From CAIKNB01 sp041658705 (GTDB taxonomy: Bacteria; Patescibacteriota; Patescibacteriia; 2-12-FULL-60-25): a stretch of DNA of 64,000 nucleotides. The translations under genes were made by a program, and so were the position numbers. Positions 50,482 to 57,847 of the stretch are shown piece after piece. The stretch spans positions 29,219 to 93,218 of the forward strand of contig JBAZZT010000006.1 of the NCBI GenBank assembly GCA_041658705.1. Direction: 5' to 3'. The notes beneath the pieces were generated by a model. It saw only the letters and a list, made by a program, of their open reading frames with translations, was not told the origin of the DNA and made no database searches. Position 1 is the first letter of the stretch. Each line of letters begins with the position of its first letter.

Positions 50482-51594
50482 TTATCTCAATTTCTGCTCG
50501 ATGATCTGTTTGAACTCATCGTAGCTCGGCGGATTCGGCAGTGCCTGGTCGTTGACGAAAATCGTCGGCGTCGACTGGATGTCTTTTGCCTCCCAAATTT
50601 TGCGCTCCGCAACGACTTCATCCGCAACTTTAGGATCGTCCAAACAGGTGTTGAAGGCTTTTATGTCCAGGTGCAGCGCATCGGCATAGCGCACCAGATC
50701 TTCGCGCTGCAAAGCAGCTTGGTTGACCAGCGCCGCATCCACGAATTCGTAATATTTCTTTTGCTGCGCCGCGCAATACGAAGCGATCCCCGCTCCTTTG
50801 GCGTTAGGATGCGATTCCGGCAAGATGAAAATCCTGACGCCGTATCTGATTTTGTCTTTGTAATCTTCGCGGATGCGCTTCATGATCGGGTAATAAGCGC
50901 GGCAGCCCGGGCATTGGATATCCAAAAATTCCACGATGGTAACGCGCGCATCAGCCGGTCCCTCAAAATACGTATCGTACGGCAAATCCGCCAACCGCGC
51001 TCCGCCTCCCGAACCGATAGTCAGGTTTGAATTGCCGTTGGTCTTGGACAAAAGCATGGGCAGAGCGATGGCGCTCGCGATGCCGAAGAAGATGAAAGAA
51101 CAAAGGAAGACTTTGAGCTCACGCTTGACCAAGCCATCGCCGAGTCTTTCCTCGCCCTCGAAAAACGACAGGATGAAAAGCACGGTCGCGCACAAGGCCG
51201 ACAAGAGGCACCAAAAGCAAAACGCTTTGATTTCGAAAGCCTGCAGCAGCGTCAGGAAGCCGGATTCGATGAAGCCAAAAAAAGTCGCGCCCAAAGTCAC
51301 GTCGCGCCAAAAACGCGGACGATGATACGGACGATACGTACGCATGATGAGCGAGACGATTATCGCGGCGTAGAACAACAAACCAAGGAAGGGCCGCGGA
51401 ATGCCGAAGGTCGTCGCCCAAGACGAAGCGCGTACGGCTTCGCAACCTTTGACGATGCCGCACACGATAGGCGCGCCGGTAACATATACGATCGCCAGAT
51501 AACCGGAGGCGAACAAACCCACGAGCGCAGTCCAGAGCATGGCGCGATGCACCCAGACCATGCGACGAAGCGAAATTGTTTTGGTGTATTTCAT
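50482..51594 (-). CDS. VKOR-DsbA fusion protein
   Basis: A protein of 370 residues. The N-terminal half is a four- or five-helix vitamin K epoxide reductase domain: the Cys45/Cys51 pair in APIVCGIVKGCEAVRAS and the active CFWC at 126-129. The C-terminal half is an exported thioredoxin-fold domain with EFLDIQCPGCRAYYP (Cys228, Cys231) and the cis-Pro loop STPTIFVND. It oxidises protein thiols and hands electrons to quinone, replacing DsbB plus DsbA in one chain. The Cys-rich pilins and surface protein are likely clients. Confidence 0.93.
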   Translation of the reverse strand: MKYTKTISLRRMVWVHRAMLWTALVGLFASGYLAIVYVTGAPIVCGIVKGCEAVRASSWATTFGIPRPFLGLLFYAAIIVSLIMRTYRPYHRPRFWRDVTLGATFFGFIESGFLTLLQAFEIKAFCFWCLLSALCATVLFILSFFEGEERLGDGLVKRELKVFLCSFIFFGIASAIALPMLLSKTNGNSNLTIGSGGGARLADLPYDTYFEGPADARVTIVEFLDIQCPGCRAYYPIMKRIREDYKDKIRYGVRIFILPESHPNAKGAGIASYCAAQQKKYYEFVDAALVNQAALQREDLVRYADALHLDIKAFNTCLDDPKVADEVVAERKIWEAKDIQSTPTIFVNDQALPNPPSYDEFKQIIEQKLR

Positions 51595-51604
51595 CGGATT
51601 AAGT

Positions 51605-51683
51605 GAGAGTGAATATGGAATATGGAATTTAGAATATGGAATATGGAATTGGAACTTCTAAATTCCAAATTCTATATTCCAAC
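51605..51683. repeat. Repeat family M (GGAATATGGAATTTAGAATAT)
   Basis: Tandem GAATATGGAATTTAGAATAT and its complement around GGAACTTC; a further inverted repeat with text-like units. Confidence 0.7.
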
Positions 51684-51684
51684 T

Positions 51685-52299
51685 TCACTTCCTTCCCCCG
51701 CAACTCTGCGGACTCCACAGCCCGCGTTGCGCTATCTTGGCATCATTTTCCAGTTTTTTCAACTCCGCCTTGCGTTTGGGGTTAAGTGGGAAAGATAGAT
51801 AGGCATAAGCATAACCTTCGCGCACCATATAGGCGTTCACGTCCGTCCCGTCCTCCAAATACACATTGCGCAGCAGACGCCCGTACTTATCCAACTCGTC
51901 GGCTTGAAGGTCAGGTTCGAGACGGATGCGCTTGCCGTCCGCGAGCTCGTGCATCTTGGCCGATGCCTGTTTGCCGAAGCATTCGACCGGACGGCGCGGG
52001 TCGACCGTCTCGGGTGTGTTGATGCCCAAGAAACGAATCGTGTAAATCTTATCCTCCCCATCCAAGCGGACTTTTATCGTATCTCCATCTACGACTTTAT
52101 CGACGGTCGCGTTAGCCGTGAGGGCGGTGCTGGATGGCGTGGGCGTCAATATTCGCGTCGTCGTCGTGGCGACTTGCGGCGCCGGTTTTTGAGAGCTGCC
52201 CCCAATCCATTTGAACTCACCCGTCGTAAAACCGCGTCCCAACGCAAGCACGGCGATACCGACCAAACCCAAAAGGAGATAGTGAAGGCGTTTTGCCAT
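51685..52299 (-). CDS. Thermonuclease-like (SNase) exported nuclease
   Basis: A protein of about 204 residues: signal anchor (LHYLLLGLVGIAVLALG), Thr/Pro-rich linker, then a staphylococcal-nuclease OB fold. VDGDTIKVRLDG, IRFLGINTPET and KYGRLLRNVYL hold the catalytic Asp, Arg and Glu. It would degrade nucleic acids outside the cell, for nutrient uptake in an organism without full nucleotide synthesis (inference). ATG 52299 is chosen. Confidence 0.92.
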   Translation of the reverse strand: MAKRLHYLLLGLVGIAVLALGRGFTTGEFKWIGGSSQKPAPQVATTTTRILTPTPSSTALTANATVDKVVDGDTIKVRLDGEDKIYTIRFLGINTPETVDPRRPVECFGKQASAKMHELADGKRIRLEPDLQADELDKYGRLLRNVYLEDGTDVNAYMVREGYAYAYLSFPLNPKRKAELKKLENDAKIAQRGLWSPQSCGGRK

Positions 52300-52351
52300 A
52301 CTCAAGCATCTTACATTGTGCCGCTTCAGGCGGCTATGCCATACTTGGCCT

Positions 52352-52744
52352 GTGAATAAGATTATCGCCTCTATCCTAGTCGCAGCCGCTGTTTTAACAG
52401 CCCTGACGCTGCTGACGAAACCGCATAACGAAATTTGTTGCGCTTTCGCGGCCAATCGTTATTTTGGTTGGCCGGGGACTTTTCTCGTGTTGCATAAGAC
52501 CACAGATGATTTGAACGAGGCCAAAAAGGTCCTCACCCTATCCAACTCCGAGCTCATGCGACAAGGTTGGGAACTCGACTGGGGTTATGATTTGGAGAGT
52601 TGGTCGTTCAACGCCAGCACCTCATTCCTCGTCGACTCTCTCATCTCGCTTATGCTCGGGTCTGCGGCAGTCGCCGGATATTCTAGCCTGAAAAAATATG
52701 CGCTTAAAAGAAAATCACCAGCCGACGCCGGACCGAGCGCCTGA
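52352..52744 (+). CDS. Membrane protein of unknown function
   Basis: A 130-residue protein with an N-terminal helix (IIASILVAAAVLTALTLL) and a second near the C-terminus (FLVDSLISLMLGSAAVAGYSS); the loop between contains a Cys pair (EICCAFAANRYFGWPG). GTG 52352 is preferred because the frame upstream is antisense to the nuclease leader and CATACT lies 6 nt before it. It overlaps the Smr gene by 47 nt. Confidence 0.6.
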   Translation: MNKIIASILVAAAVLTALTLLTKPHNEICCAFAANRYFGWPGTFLVLHKTTDDLNEAKKVLTLSNSELMRQGWELDWGYDLESWSFNASTSFLVDSLISLMLGSAAVAGYSSLKKYALKRKSPADAGPSA

Positions 52745-53048
52745 TCCATACGAAATCGCCATGCTGGCGTGCGAACTTTCGGATGACGGACCGATGATAG
52801 ATCTCCACGGCGATAGCGTGGACATGGCGTTGCACGAGCTCGAGAGTTTTTTGCATCAAGAACTCATGGCCGGCAGCGAGGCCATCGGCATCATCCATGG
52901 CAAAGGTGAAGATAGATTGCGCAAAGCGGTTTGGAAATGGTTGGAAAAGCAAAAAGAAAAAGAGCTCGTGGCGGCATATCGCGGCGCGAGTTTGAATTTA
53001 AGCCAACAACTCGGCACCACTTATGTCGCGTTGCATCGGATAAAATAG
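52698..53048 (+). CDS. Smr-domain protein
   Basis: A 116-residue protein with the Smr motifs IDLHGDSVDMALHELESFL and IGIIHGKGEDRLRKAVWKWL (HGxG). The stand-alone Smr domain is a nicking or RNA endonuclease domain, as at the C-terminus of MutS2. It overlaps the upstream membrane protein gene by 47 nt, so its ATG (52698) is internal to that frame; GTG or ATG further in would cut the domain. Confidence 0.85.
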   Translation: MRLKENHQPTPDRAPDPYEIAMLACELSDDGPMIDLHGDSVDMALHELESFLHQELMAGSEAIGIIHGKGEDRLRKAVWKWLEKQKEKELVAAYRGASLNLSQQLGTTYVALHRIK

Positions 53049-53117
53049 TGACTAGAGGGTAGAGGGTAGCCAGACGTAGGGGCGCACGGTTGTGCGCCCT
53101 TTTGGTAATAAAAGACT

Positions 53118-53201
53118 GTCATTCTTGAGGCCGTCTGACGGCCGAAGAATCTTCCAATTCCTTAAGGCATAGGAAGATCCTTCGCTTCGCTCAAGGATGA
53201 C
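53118..53201. repeat. Repeat family C
   Basis: GTCATTCTTGAGGCCGTCTG at the left, CGCTCAAGGATGACA at the right, with GAAGAATCTTCC / GGAAGATCC inside. The opposite orientation is at 57256. Confidence 0.85.
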
Positions 53202-53294
53202 ATTGGCTTATATTTTCCTGGCTACCCTCTATCCTCTAACTTTATTTTTTTGACATCAAATTCCAAATACGCTAAAAAATCAGCGGAGGCAGAG

Positions 53295-53741
53295 ATGACA
53301 CAGCCTAAAAGCCACGTTCTTTCACCCGAAGATGCTGTCTGGCTCGAGCGCTTGGAAAGCGAAATCTGGAAGAAACACATCGACGATCCGCACAATCCGT
53401 CCGAAACCACCTGGTACGACGAAACGCGCAAGCTCACCCCGGAGGAGTTCGAGCGCCTCAAGATGCTCATACTTGAATATGAGCTGCCCTGCGAGCCCGG
53501 CGGCGGCACGTTCGGCTTCGGCTTCAGTCTCTACGTTTTCAACCATCCTCCGTCATCCGGGATGAAGCCCCAGGGCCTCATCCGCATCACCGGTGGGCAT
53601 CTGGAAATTGAACCGGGTCATAAAAACTGGGGCAAGATCTGGGACACCTTCGAACCCTTCACCCATTCGGCTCGTAACAAGGAACTCCTCGCCGCCTACG
53701 GCATGGAAGCTCCACGCGGACGCAAACACTACGAATACTGA
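53295..53741 (+). CDS. Hypothetical soluble protein
   Basis: A 148-residue protein of unknown function: acidic helix (LSPEDAVWLERLESEIWKKH), then RKLTPEEFERLKMLILEYEL and a Gly/Pro-rich, beta-prone part (EPGGGTFGFGFSLYVFNH). It has no membrane segment. GCGGAGG lies 5-6 nt before ATG 53295 (the frame upstream to 53250 passes through the ribosome-binding site), and a strong terminator follows. Confidence 0.68.
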   Translation: MTQPKSHVLSPEDAVWLERLESEIWKKHIDDPHNPSETTWYDETRKLTPEEFERLKMLILEYELPCEPGGGTFGFGFSLYVFNHPPSSGMKPQGLIRITGGHLEIEPGHKNWGKIWDTFEPFTHSARNKELLAAYGMEAPRGRKHYEY

Positions 53742-53746
53742 ACCTG

Positions 53747-53777
53747 CCCGGAGACGCTCTCTCCGGGATTAGTTTTT
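53747..53777 (+). terminator. Intrinsic terminator
   Basis: Perfect 8-bp stem CCCGGAGA/TCTCCGGG with a T-rich tail. Confidence 0.88.
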
Positions 53778-53790
53778 AATCTGGTGGAGA

Positions 53791-53925
53791 CTTCTCTCTG
53801 GATTACCCGACCGCGCCACGTTCAACGTGGTTGAACCGGGTAATGACAAAAAGTTTTCTTCGTCATCCTCCGCCCCCACTCTCTCTGTCATCCTCCGGTT
53901 CAACCGGGGGATCCAGAGAGAAAAA
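53791..53925. repeat. Repeat family E, composite
   Basis: TTCTCTCTGGATTACCCG and CGGGTAATGAC around the small palindrome CCACGTTCAACGTGG, then a second unit ending GGATCCAGAGAGAA. The small palindrome also appears inside the gene at 31234. Confidence 0.8.
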
Positions 53926-53969
53926 CCTTTCCAATGTTTTCAAGGTCTCATGAGGGAACGGGAATGACA

Positions 53970-54000
53970 GAAAGATAAGACCGGACCTTTCAGTCCGGTC
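53970..54000 (-). terminator. Intrinsic terminator of the gene at 54008
   Basis: Perfect 8-bp stem GACCGGAC/GTCCGGTC with a T-rich tail on the minus strand. Confidence 0.85.
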
Positions 54001-54007
54001 GAGCAGT

Positions 54008-54415
54008 TCACGGCGCCCGGGCGGCGATCTTGTTCAGTTCGCCGCGAATCCAGGCGAGTATTTCGTCGGGTTTCAACCCGACGTTGGTGGCGGGTTTCAA
54101 CCCTCTGGTACGCATCGCGGCTGCGATGGCGCGTTCGGGAGAAATCGCCTCCAAAGTATTCTGGCCCGAAAGGGTCAAGCCTGAACAATCAAGGTGAACT
54201 CCGTTGATTCCCCCTCCCTCGATCCGTTCTTCGCCGATGAGGATATAACGACGGCTGGCGGCAAGGAGTTCGCAGGCGGCGTGTCCTTCGTCACTCGCCA
54301 TGAAGCTCTTCAACTCTTCGGTGGCGCGTTTCTGCGCCTCGGGAATGACTGAAACGCTTTTGGCCTTATAGTCATCCCAATACCGCGCCGCGGCTGCGAG
54401 CCATTTCTCCTTCAT
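54008..54415 (-). CDS. Hypothetical soluble protein
   Basis: A helix-rich 135-residue protein of unknown function (KWLAAAARYWDDYKAKSVSV; EELKSFMASDEGHAACELLA). The C-terminus has GLKPATNVGLKPDEILAWIR, a repeated GLKP unit. GGAGGG lies 4-5 nt before ATG 54415; the frame is open to 54508 but without a better start. It has its own terminator. Confidence 0.65.
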   Translation of the reverse strand: MKEKWLAAAARYWDDYKAKSVSVIPEAQKRATEELKSFMASDEGHAACELLAASRRYILIGEERIEGGGINGVHLDCSGLTLSGQNTLEAISPERAIAAAMRTRGLKPATNVGLKPDEILAWIRGELNKIAARAP

Positions 54416-54553
54416 TTCACCCTCCATGCAAAGTCCTGGCGTCATCTCGCCACGGACCTGCTGATTTGTCAATCCTTTGCCGCTTAGAGTAAGAATGAGA
54501 TAATACAAACAGGTCAGTTTTAAACTTTAAATTTTGAGCTTTAAGCTAACTCT

Positions 54554-55000
54554 ATGTGCCAAATGCTTAATAAGGTTTCGTGGAAGGACGCTTTTTACGG
54601 AGCCGTCATCTTCCTCGTCATCGCGACCGTAATCCACCTGGTCGAGTCGATCCTTACCATGAGCTACTACACGAATCCCGAATATTTCGGGTTGTGGAGC
54701 AAACTCATGATGCCGAGCGCCGGCCCTCCGCCGCCATCCTTCATGCTGGTTTCGGCCCTGGTCAATTTTATCGCGGGCTTCGTCATCTCCGTACTCTACC
54801 AATTGGTCAAAGATGAGATGGGGCAAAAGTACTGGACTAAAGTCTGGAGCTTCGCCGCATTCGCTTGGATCCTCGCCACGGTCTTGTTTGCCGGCACGGC
54901 TTTTCTGCTTTTCAACCTACCGTTGGGATTGCTCGGCGCATGGCTCGTGAGCTCGGCCTTCATCTATTTCTTGACCAGTCTTTACCTGGCGAGGAAGTAA
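54554..55000 (+). CDS. Four-helix membrane protein of unknown function
   Basis: A 148-residue protein with four hydrophobic helices (AVIFLVIATVIHLVESIL; FMLVSALVNFIAGFVISVLY; WSFAAFAWILATVLFAGTAF; GLLGAWLVSSAFIYFLTSLY). No catalytic residue is evident; small proteins of this layout are common in Parcubacteria. TAAGCT ends 6 nt before the ATG, in repeat family L. Confidence 0.68.
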   Translation: MCQMLNKVSWKDAFYGAVIFLVIATVIHLVESILTMSYYTNPEYFGLWSKLMMPSAGPPPPSFMLVSALVNFIAGFVISVLYQLVKDEMGQKYWTKVWSFAAFAWILATVLFAGTAFLLFNLPLGLLGAWLVSSAFIYFLTSLYLARK

Positions 55001-55009
55001 GAGTTGACA

Positions 55010-55098
55010 AGCAACTAGCAACAAGCAACTAGCTACCAAACAATCAAAAGCAACCAGTGATAATCTGGTTGCTTGTTGCTAGTTGCTCGTTGCTTGTT
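55010..55098. repeat. Repeat family K
   Basis: CAAGCAACTAGCAACAAGC and GGTTGCTTGTTGCTAGTTGC around CAAAAGCAACCAGTGATAAT. It overlaps the 3' end of the following gene by 2 nt. Confidence 0.8.
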
Positions 55099-55651
55099 AC
55101 TTATAATACCCCGTCCCGATCACCCAATCAAAGGGTTGAAAGTACAGGCTGTAAGCGCGCTTGGCCGACGGAGCGGTCTCGCCCTTTTTGGGATAAAAAT
55201 AATCCGTGAACCCATCGCCGCTCTTGGCCGCCTGATTGATCTTCTGCACATACTTGATGCCGTTCATCTCGGCATCCCAACGGTTCTGGCCTTCGACGGT
55301 CTTATCGCCGTACAAAACCACGTTCACGCCTTGCGCCGTGTCGGCGAAGAAGTAACCGTCCGTGCCGAAACGCATATCACGCAACAAGTCGGCGCCGAGC
55401 TTTTTGGCGTAGCTCAATTTTATTTCGCCTGTTTTGACCTTGGCGTTCAAGGCGGTCAGCATGCTGTAAGCCGTCTGGGCCTGATACTTGATGAGTTCAT
55501 CCTGGCTCGAAAGCTGCGCCACTGGCTTGTTGTCGGACGTGGCTTCGGATGAATCGTAAGACACCCAATATTTCTCGAGCGCCAAACCCAAAAGCACGGC
55601 GGCAACCGCGATAACGGCTACCGCGACCGCAGTATAGTTCTTTTTATTCAT
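55097..55651 (-). CDS. Membrane-anchored single Cache domain protein
   Basis: A protein of 184 residues: signal anchor (YTAVAVAVIAVAAVLLGLAL), a short coiled coil (DELIKYQAQTAYSMLTALNA), then an extracytoplasmic sCache_2-type domain with FGTDGYFFADTAQGVNVVLYG and GFTDYFYPKKGE, ending PFDWVIGTGYYK. No kinase, methyl-accepting or cyclase domain follows, so it binds a small ligand outside the cell without its own output. It could work with the receiver in the pilus locus only by inference. Confidence 0.88.
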   Translation of the reverse strand: MNKKNYTAVAVAVIAVAAVLLGLALEKYWVSYDSSEATSDNKPVAQLSSQDELIKYQAQTAYSMLTALNAKVKTGEIKLSYAKKLGADLLRDMRFGTDGYFFADTAQGVNVVLYGDKTVEGQNRWDAEMNGIKYVQKINQAAKSGDGFTDYFYPKKGETAPSAKRAYSLYFQPFDWVIGTGYYK

Positions 55652-55738
55652 GTCAAAGCAAAGGTAAAAAATTTAGATGGCCCAAGTATAGCATATGGAT
55701 AGAGGGTAGAGAGTAGATGGTAGCCAGTCAATAAATTC

Positions 55739-55834
55739 GTCATCCTGAGCGAGCTTCGAGCGAGTCGAAGGACCTTTATCAGCCATCGGTTCAGACCAGC
55801 GCTTATAAAGGTCCTTCGACAAGCTCAGGATGAC
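55739..55834. repeat. Repeat family A, full inverted pair
   Basis: GTCATCCTGAGCGAGCTTCG to CAAGCTCAGGATGAC, with CAGCCATCGGTTCAGACCAG at the centre. Confidence 0.9.
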
Positions 55835-55909
55835 ATTTGTTTTTTATATTCTGGTTGCCCTCTGTCCCGATTGACTTTTCCCCCATGTCGTCATATTCTT
55901 TGCCCGCAT

Positions 55910-55983
55910 TCGGGGATCGTCTAATGGTAGGACAGCGGCCTTTGAAGCCGTGAATCTTGGTTCGAGCCCAAGTCCCCGAGCCA
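55910..55983 (+). tRNA. tRNA-Gln (anticodon UUG)
   Basis: A 74-nt cloverleaf. Acceptor TCGGGGA/TCCCCGA, D arm with GTC/GAC, anticodon arm GCGGC CTTTGAA GCCGT (anticodon TTG, reads CAA), T arm CTTGG TTCGAGC CCAAG, discriminator G and encoded CCA. All stems pair. With GatCAB present it is probably charged first with glutamate. Confidence 0.95.
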
Positions 55984-55986
55984 CGC

Positions 55987-56017
55987 AAAATCCCGCCGAG
56001 AGGCGGGTTTTGTGTTT
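55987..56017 (+). terminator. Terminator of the tRNA transcript
   Basis: CCCGCC/GGCGGG stem with a GAGA loop, then TTTTGTGTTT. Confidence 0.85.
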
Positions 56018-56095
56018 GCTGCTCCGCAGTCGGTACCTCGCAGGCAGACACTGGCAGTTGTAACTTATGCCGCCGTCTTCTACACTCCCGATATT

Positions 56096-57220
56096 ATGCA
56101 AGATATGTTGATCAAAGCCAGGAACGCATTTTTCCATTTTAGCTATACCAAGATACTGAAGCCTTTTTATTTTGCGCTGGATCCAGAGATGGTGCATAAC
56201 CGGATGCTGGGAGTCGGCGCGCTACTGGGACGTTTTTCACCGACCCGCTGGCTCACGCGCGCGAGTTTCTTTTATTCCAATCCCAAACTCGAACAGACCA
56301 TCTTGGGCATAAAATTCCCCAACCCAATCGGTCTCGCCGCAGGATTCGACAAAAACGCGGAGATCACCGACATCTTGCCCGACGTGGGTTTTGGTTTTGA
56401 GGAAGTCGGTTCGATCACCGGCGAAACTTGCGCCGGAAATCCTAAAAAGCGTTTATGGCGTTTACCCAAGTCCCGCTCTTTGGTCGTTTATTATGGATTG
56501 AAGAACGACGGTTGCGAAATCATTCGCCGGCGTCTCGAAGGAAAAAAATTACGCCTCCCGCTCGGCATTTCGATTGCCAAGACCAACAGCGCGGCGACCG
56601 TGGAAGTTGAAGCTGGCATCGCTGACTACGCCAAAGCCTTCCAGACCTTCGCCGACTTCGGCGCTTACCTCACAGTCAACATCAGCTGCCCCAACGCTTT
56701 CGGCGGTGAGCCGTTCACCGATCCGGAAAAACTTGAACGTTTGCTCGCGCGCCTGGACCAGATCCCGACTTCGCGACCGGTCTTCCTCAAGCTCGCGGCC
56801 GATCTCAAGGACGCGGAGCTTGACGCCATCTTGGCCGTGGCCGAGCGCCATCGCGTCCACGGTTTCGTTTGCACCAACTTGACCAAAGACAGGAGCAATC
56901 CGCTGATCAAAGACGCGCAGGTGCCAGACAAGGGCGGCTTGAGCGGTAAGGTCGTGCAAGAGTTATCCGATCGCATGATTGCGCAGGTATACAAAAAAAC
57001 CCAAGGCAAAAAAATCATTATGGGTTGCGGCGGCGTGTTTACCGCGCAAGACGCCTACAAAAAAATCCGCCTCGGCGCTTCGCTCATCCAACTCATCACC
57101 GGCATGATCTACGAAGGGCCGCAAACCATCGGCGCCATAAACCAAGGTCTGGTCGCGCTGCTCAAAAAAGACGGCTACGAGAATATCAGCGTGGCGATAG
57201 GCGCGGATAACCGAGTTTAA
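56096..57220 (+). CDS. pyrD: Dihydroorotate dehydrogenase, class 2-like
   Basis: A protein of about 374 residues that oxidises dihydroorotate to orotate in pyrimidine synthesis. The N-terminal helical segment (ILKPFYFALDPEMVHNRML) and PNPIGLAAGFDKNAE, GFGFEEVGSITG are those of the quinone-linked class 2. VNISCPNAFGG carries Cys198 where class 2 enzymes have Ser and class 1 enzymes Cys. FMN and phosphate motifs (KGGLSGKVVQ, IIMGCGGVFTAQDAY, GASLIQLITGMIYEGP) are intact. ATG 56096 gives a good N-terminus. No other pyr gene is near. Confidence 0.93.
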   Translation: MQDMLIKARNAFFHFSYTKILKPFYFALDPEMVHNRMLGVGALLGRFSPTRWLTRASFFYSNPKLEQTILGIKFPNPIGLAAGFDKNAEITDILPDVGFGFEEVGSITGETCAGNPKKRLWRLPKSRSLVVYYGLKNDGCEIIRRRLEGKKLRLPLGISIAKTNSAATVEVEAGIADYAKAFQTFADFGAYLTVNISCPNAFGGEPFTDPEKLERLLARLDQIPTSRPVFLKLAADLKDAELDAILAVAERHRVHGFVCTNLTKDRSNPLIKDAQVPDKGGLSGKVVQELSDRMIAQVYKKTQGKKIIMGCGGVFTAQDAYKKIRLGASLIQLITGMIYEGPQTIGAINQGLVALLKKDGYENISVAIGADNRV

Positions 57221-57255
57221 GCTTCGCGTCTTCGTTTTTGACACATATAGTAAAT

Positions 57256-57339
57256 GTCATCCTCGAGCGAAGCGAAGGATCTTCCTATACCTTAAGGAAT
57301 AGGAAGATTCTTCGGCCGTCAGACGGCCTCAAGAATGAC
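57256..57339. repeat. Repeat family C, opposite orientation
   Basis: GTCATCCTCGAGCGAAGCG to GCCTCAAGAATGACA; reverse of the copy at 53118. Confidence 0.85.
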
Positions 57340-57391
57340 ATTCCACTTTATCAGCGACCTAAAACCACGGCATTGTGCCGCGATTTTTGTT

Positions 57392-57847
57392 TTATGTTTT
57401 TTCCGCCGCATGCCGCGCGGCATCGAACGCGGCCAGCCATTTCTTTTCTTCAGCCAACTCCAAGCAGCTCAAGCCCGACATGAACAAATATCTTTCGCGC
57501 GGATCGAGCGGCAAATCCAAAATCTTGTTCCACGCCGCGAGTTTGGATTCGGGCAGGCTGATGACTTGGCAGCCGCGCGCCAAGATCCAGTCACGAAAGG
57601 CGCAGCCGAATAAAGGATCACGCGGCTGAATCACAGCTTCATACAGGATGTGCTCGGTTTCCTGCGGCGTGACTTTAAAGGCGGATTGAAGTTTTTTCAG
57701 TCCGTTCAAGCGCATGGATTCGATCTCTTTCCCCAATGACTTCTCGCCCGCTTGCGACAGCATGCACGAACCGAATCCCGCCTCCGAGACGGACAACTCA
57801 CCGAGGAACTCGAGGTCGGATGCGAAGAATAGGATTATTTCTTTCAT
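57392..57847 (-). CDS. Partner protein B of the duplicated protease cassette
   Basis: A soluble, acidic 151-residue protein. It is paralogous to the 151-residue product of 59331-59786: both have I-x-L-x-F near residue 6, LGEL, M-L-S-x-x-G-E, LGK-x-I, PRD-x-x-F-x-x-AFR-x-W and a helical end with E-x-x-KW-x-x-A-x-D-x-AR. No signal peptide or membrane helix is present. Its start overlaps the stop of protease B by 4 nt (ATGA), so it is translationally coupled. I infer a cognate regulator, inhibitor or chaperone of the protease. Confidence 0.72.
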   Translation of the reverse strand: MKEIILFFASDLEFLGELSVSEAGFGSCMLSQAGEKSLGKEIESMRLNGLKKLQSAFKVTPQETEHILYEAVIQPRDPLFGCAFRDWILARGCQVISLPESKLAAWNKILDLPLDPRERYLFMSGLSCLELAEEKKWLAAFDAARHAAEKT

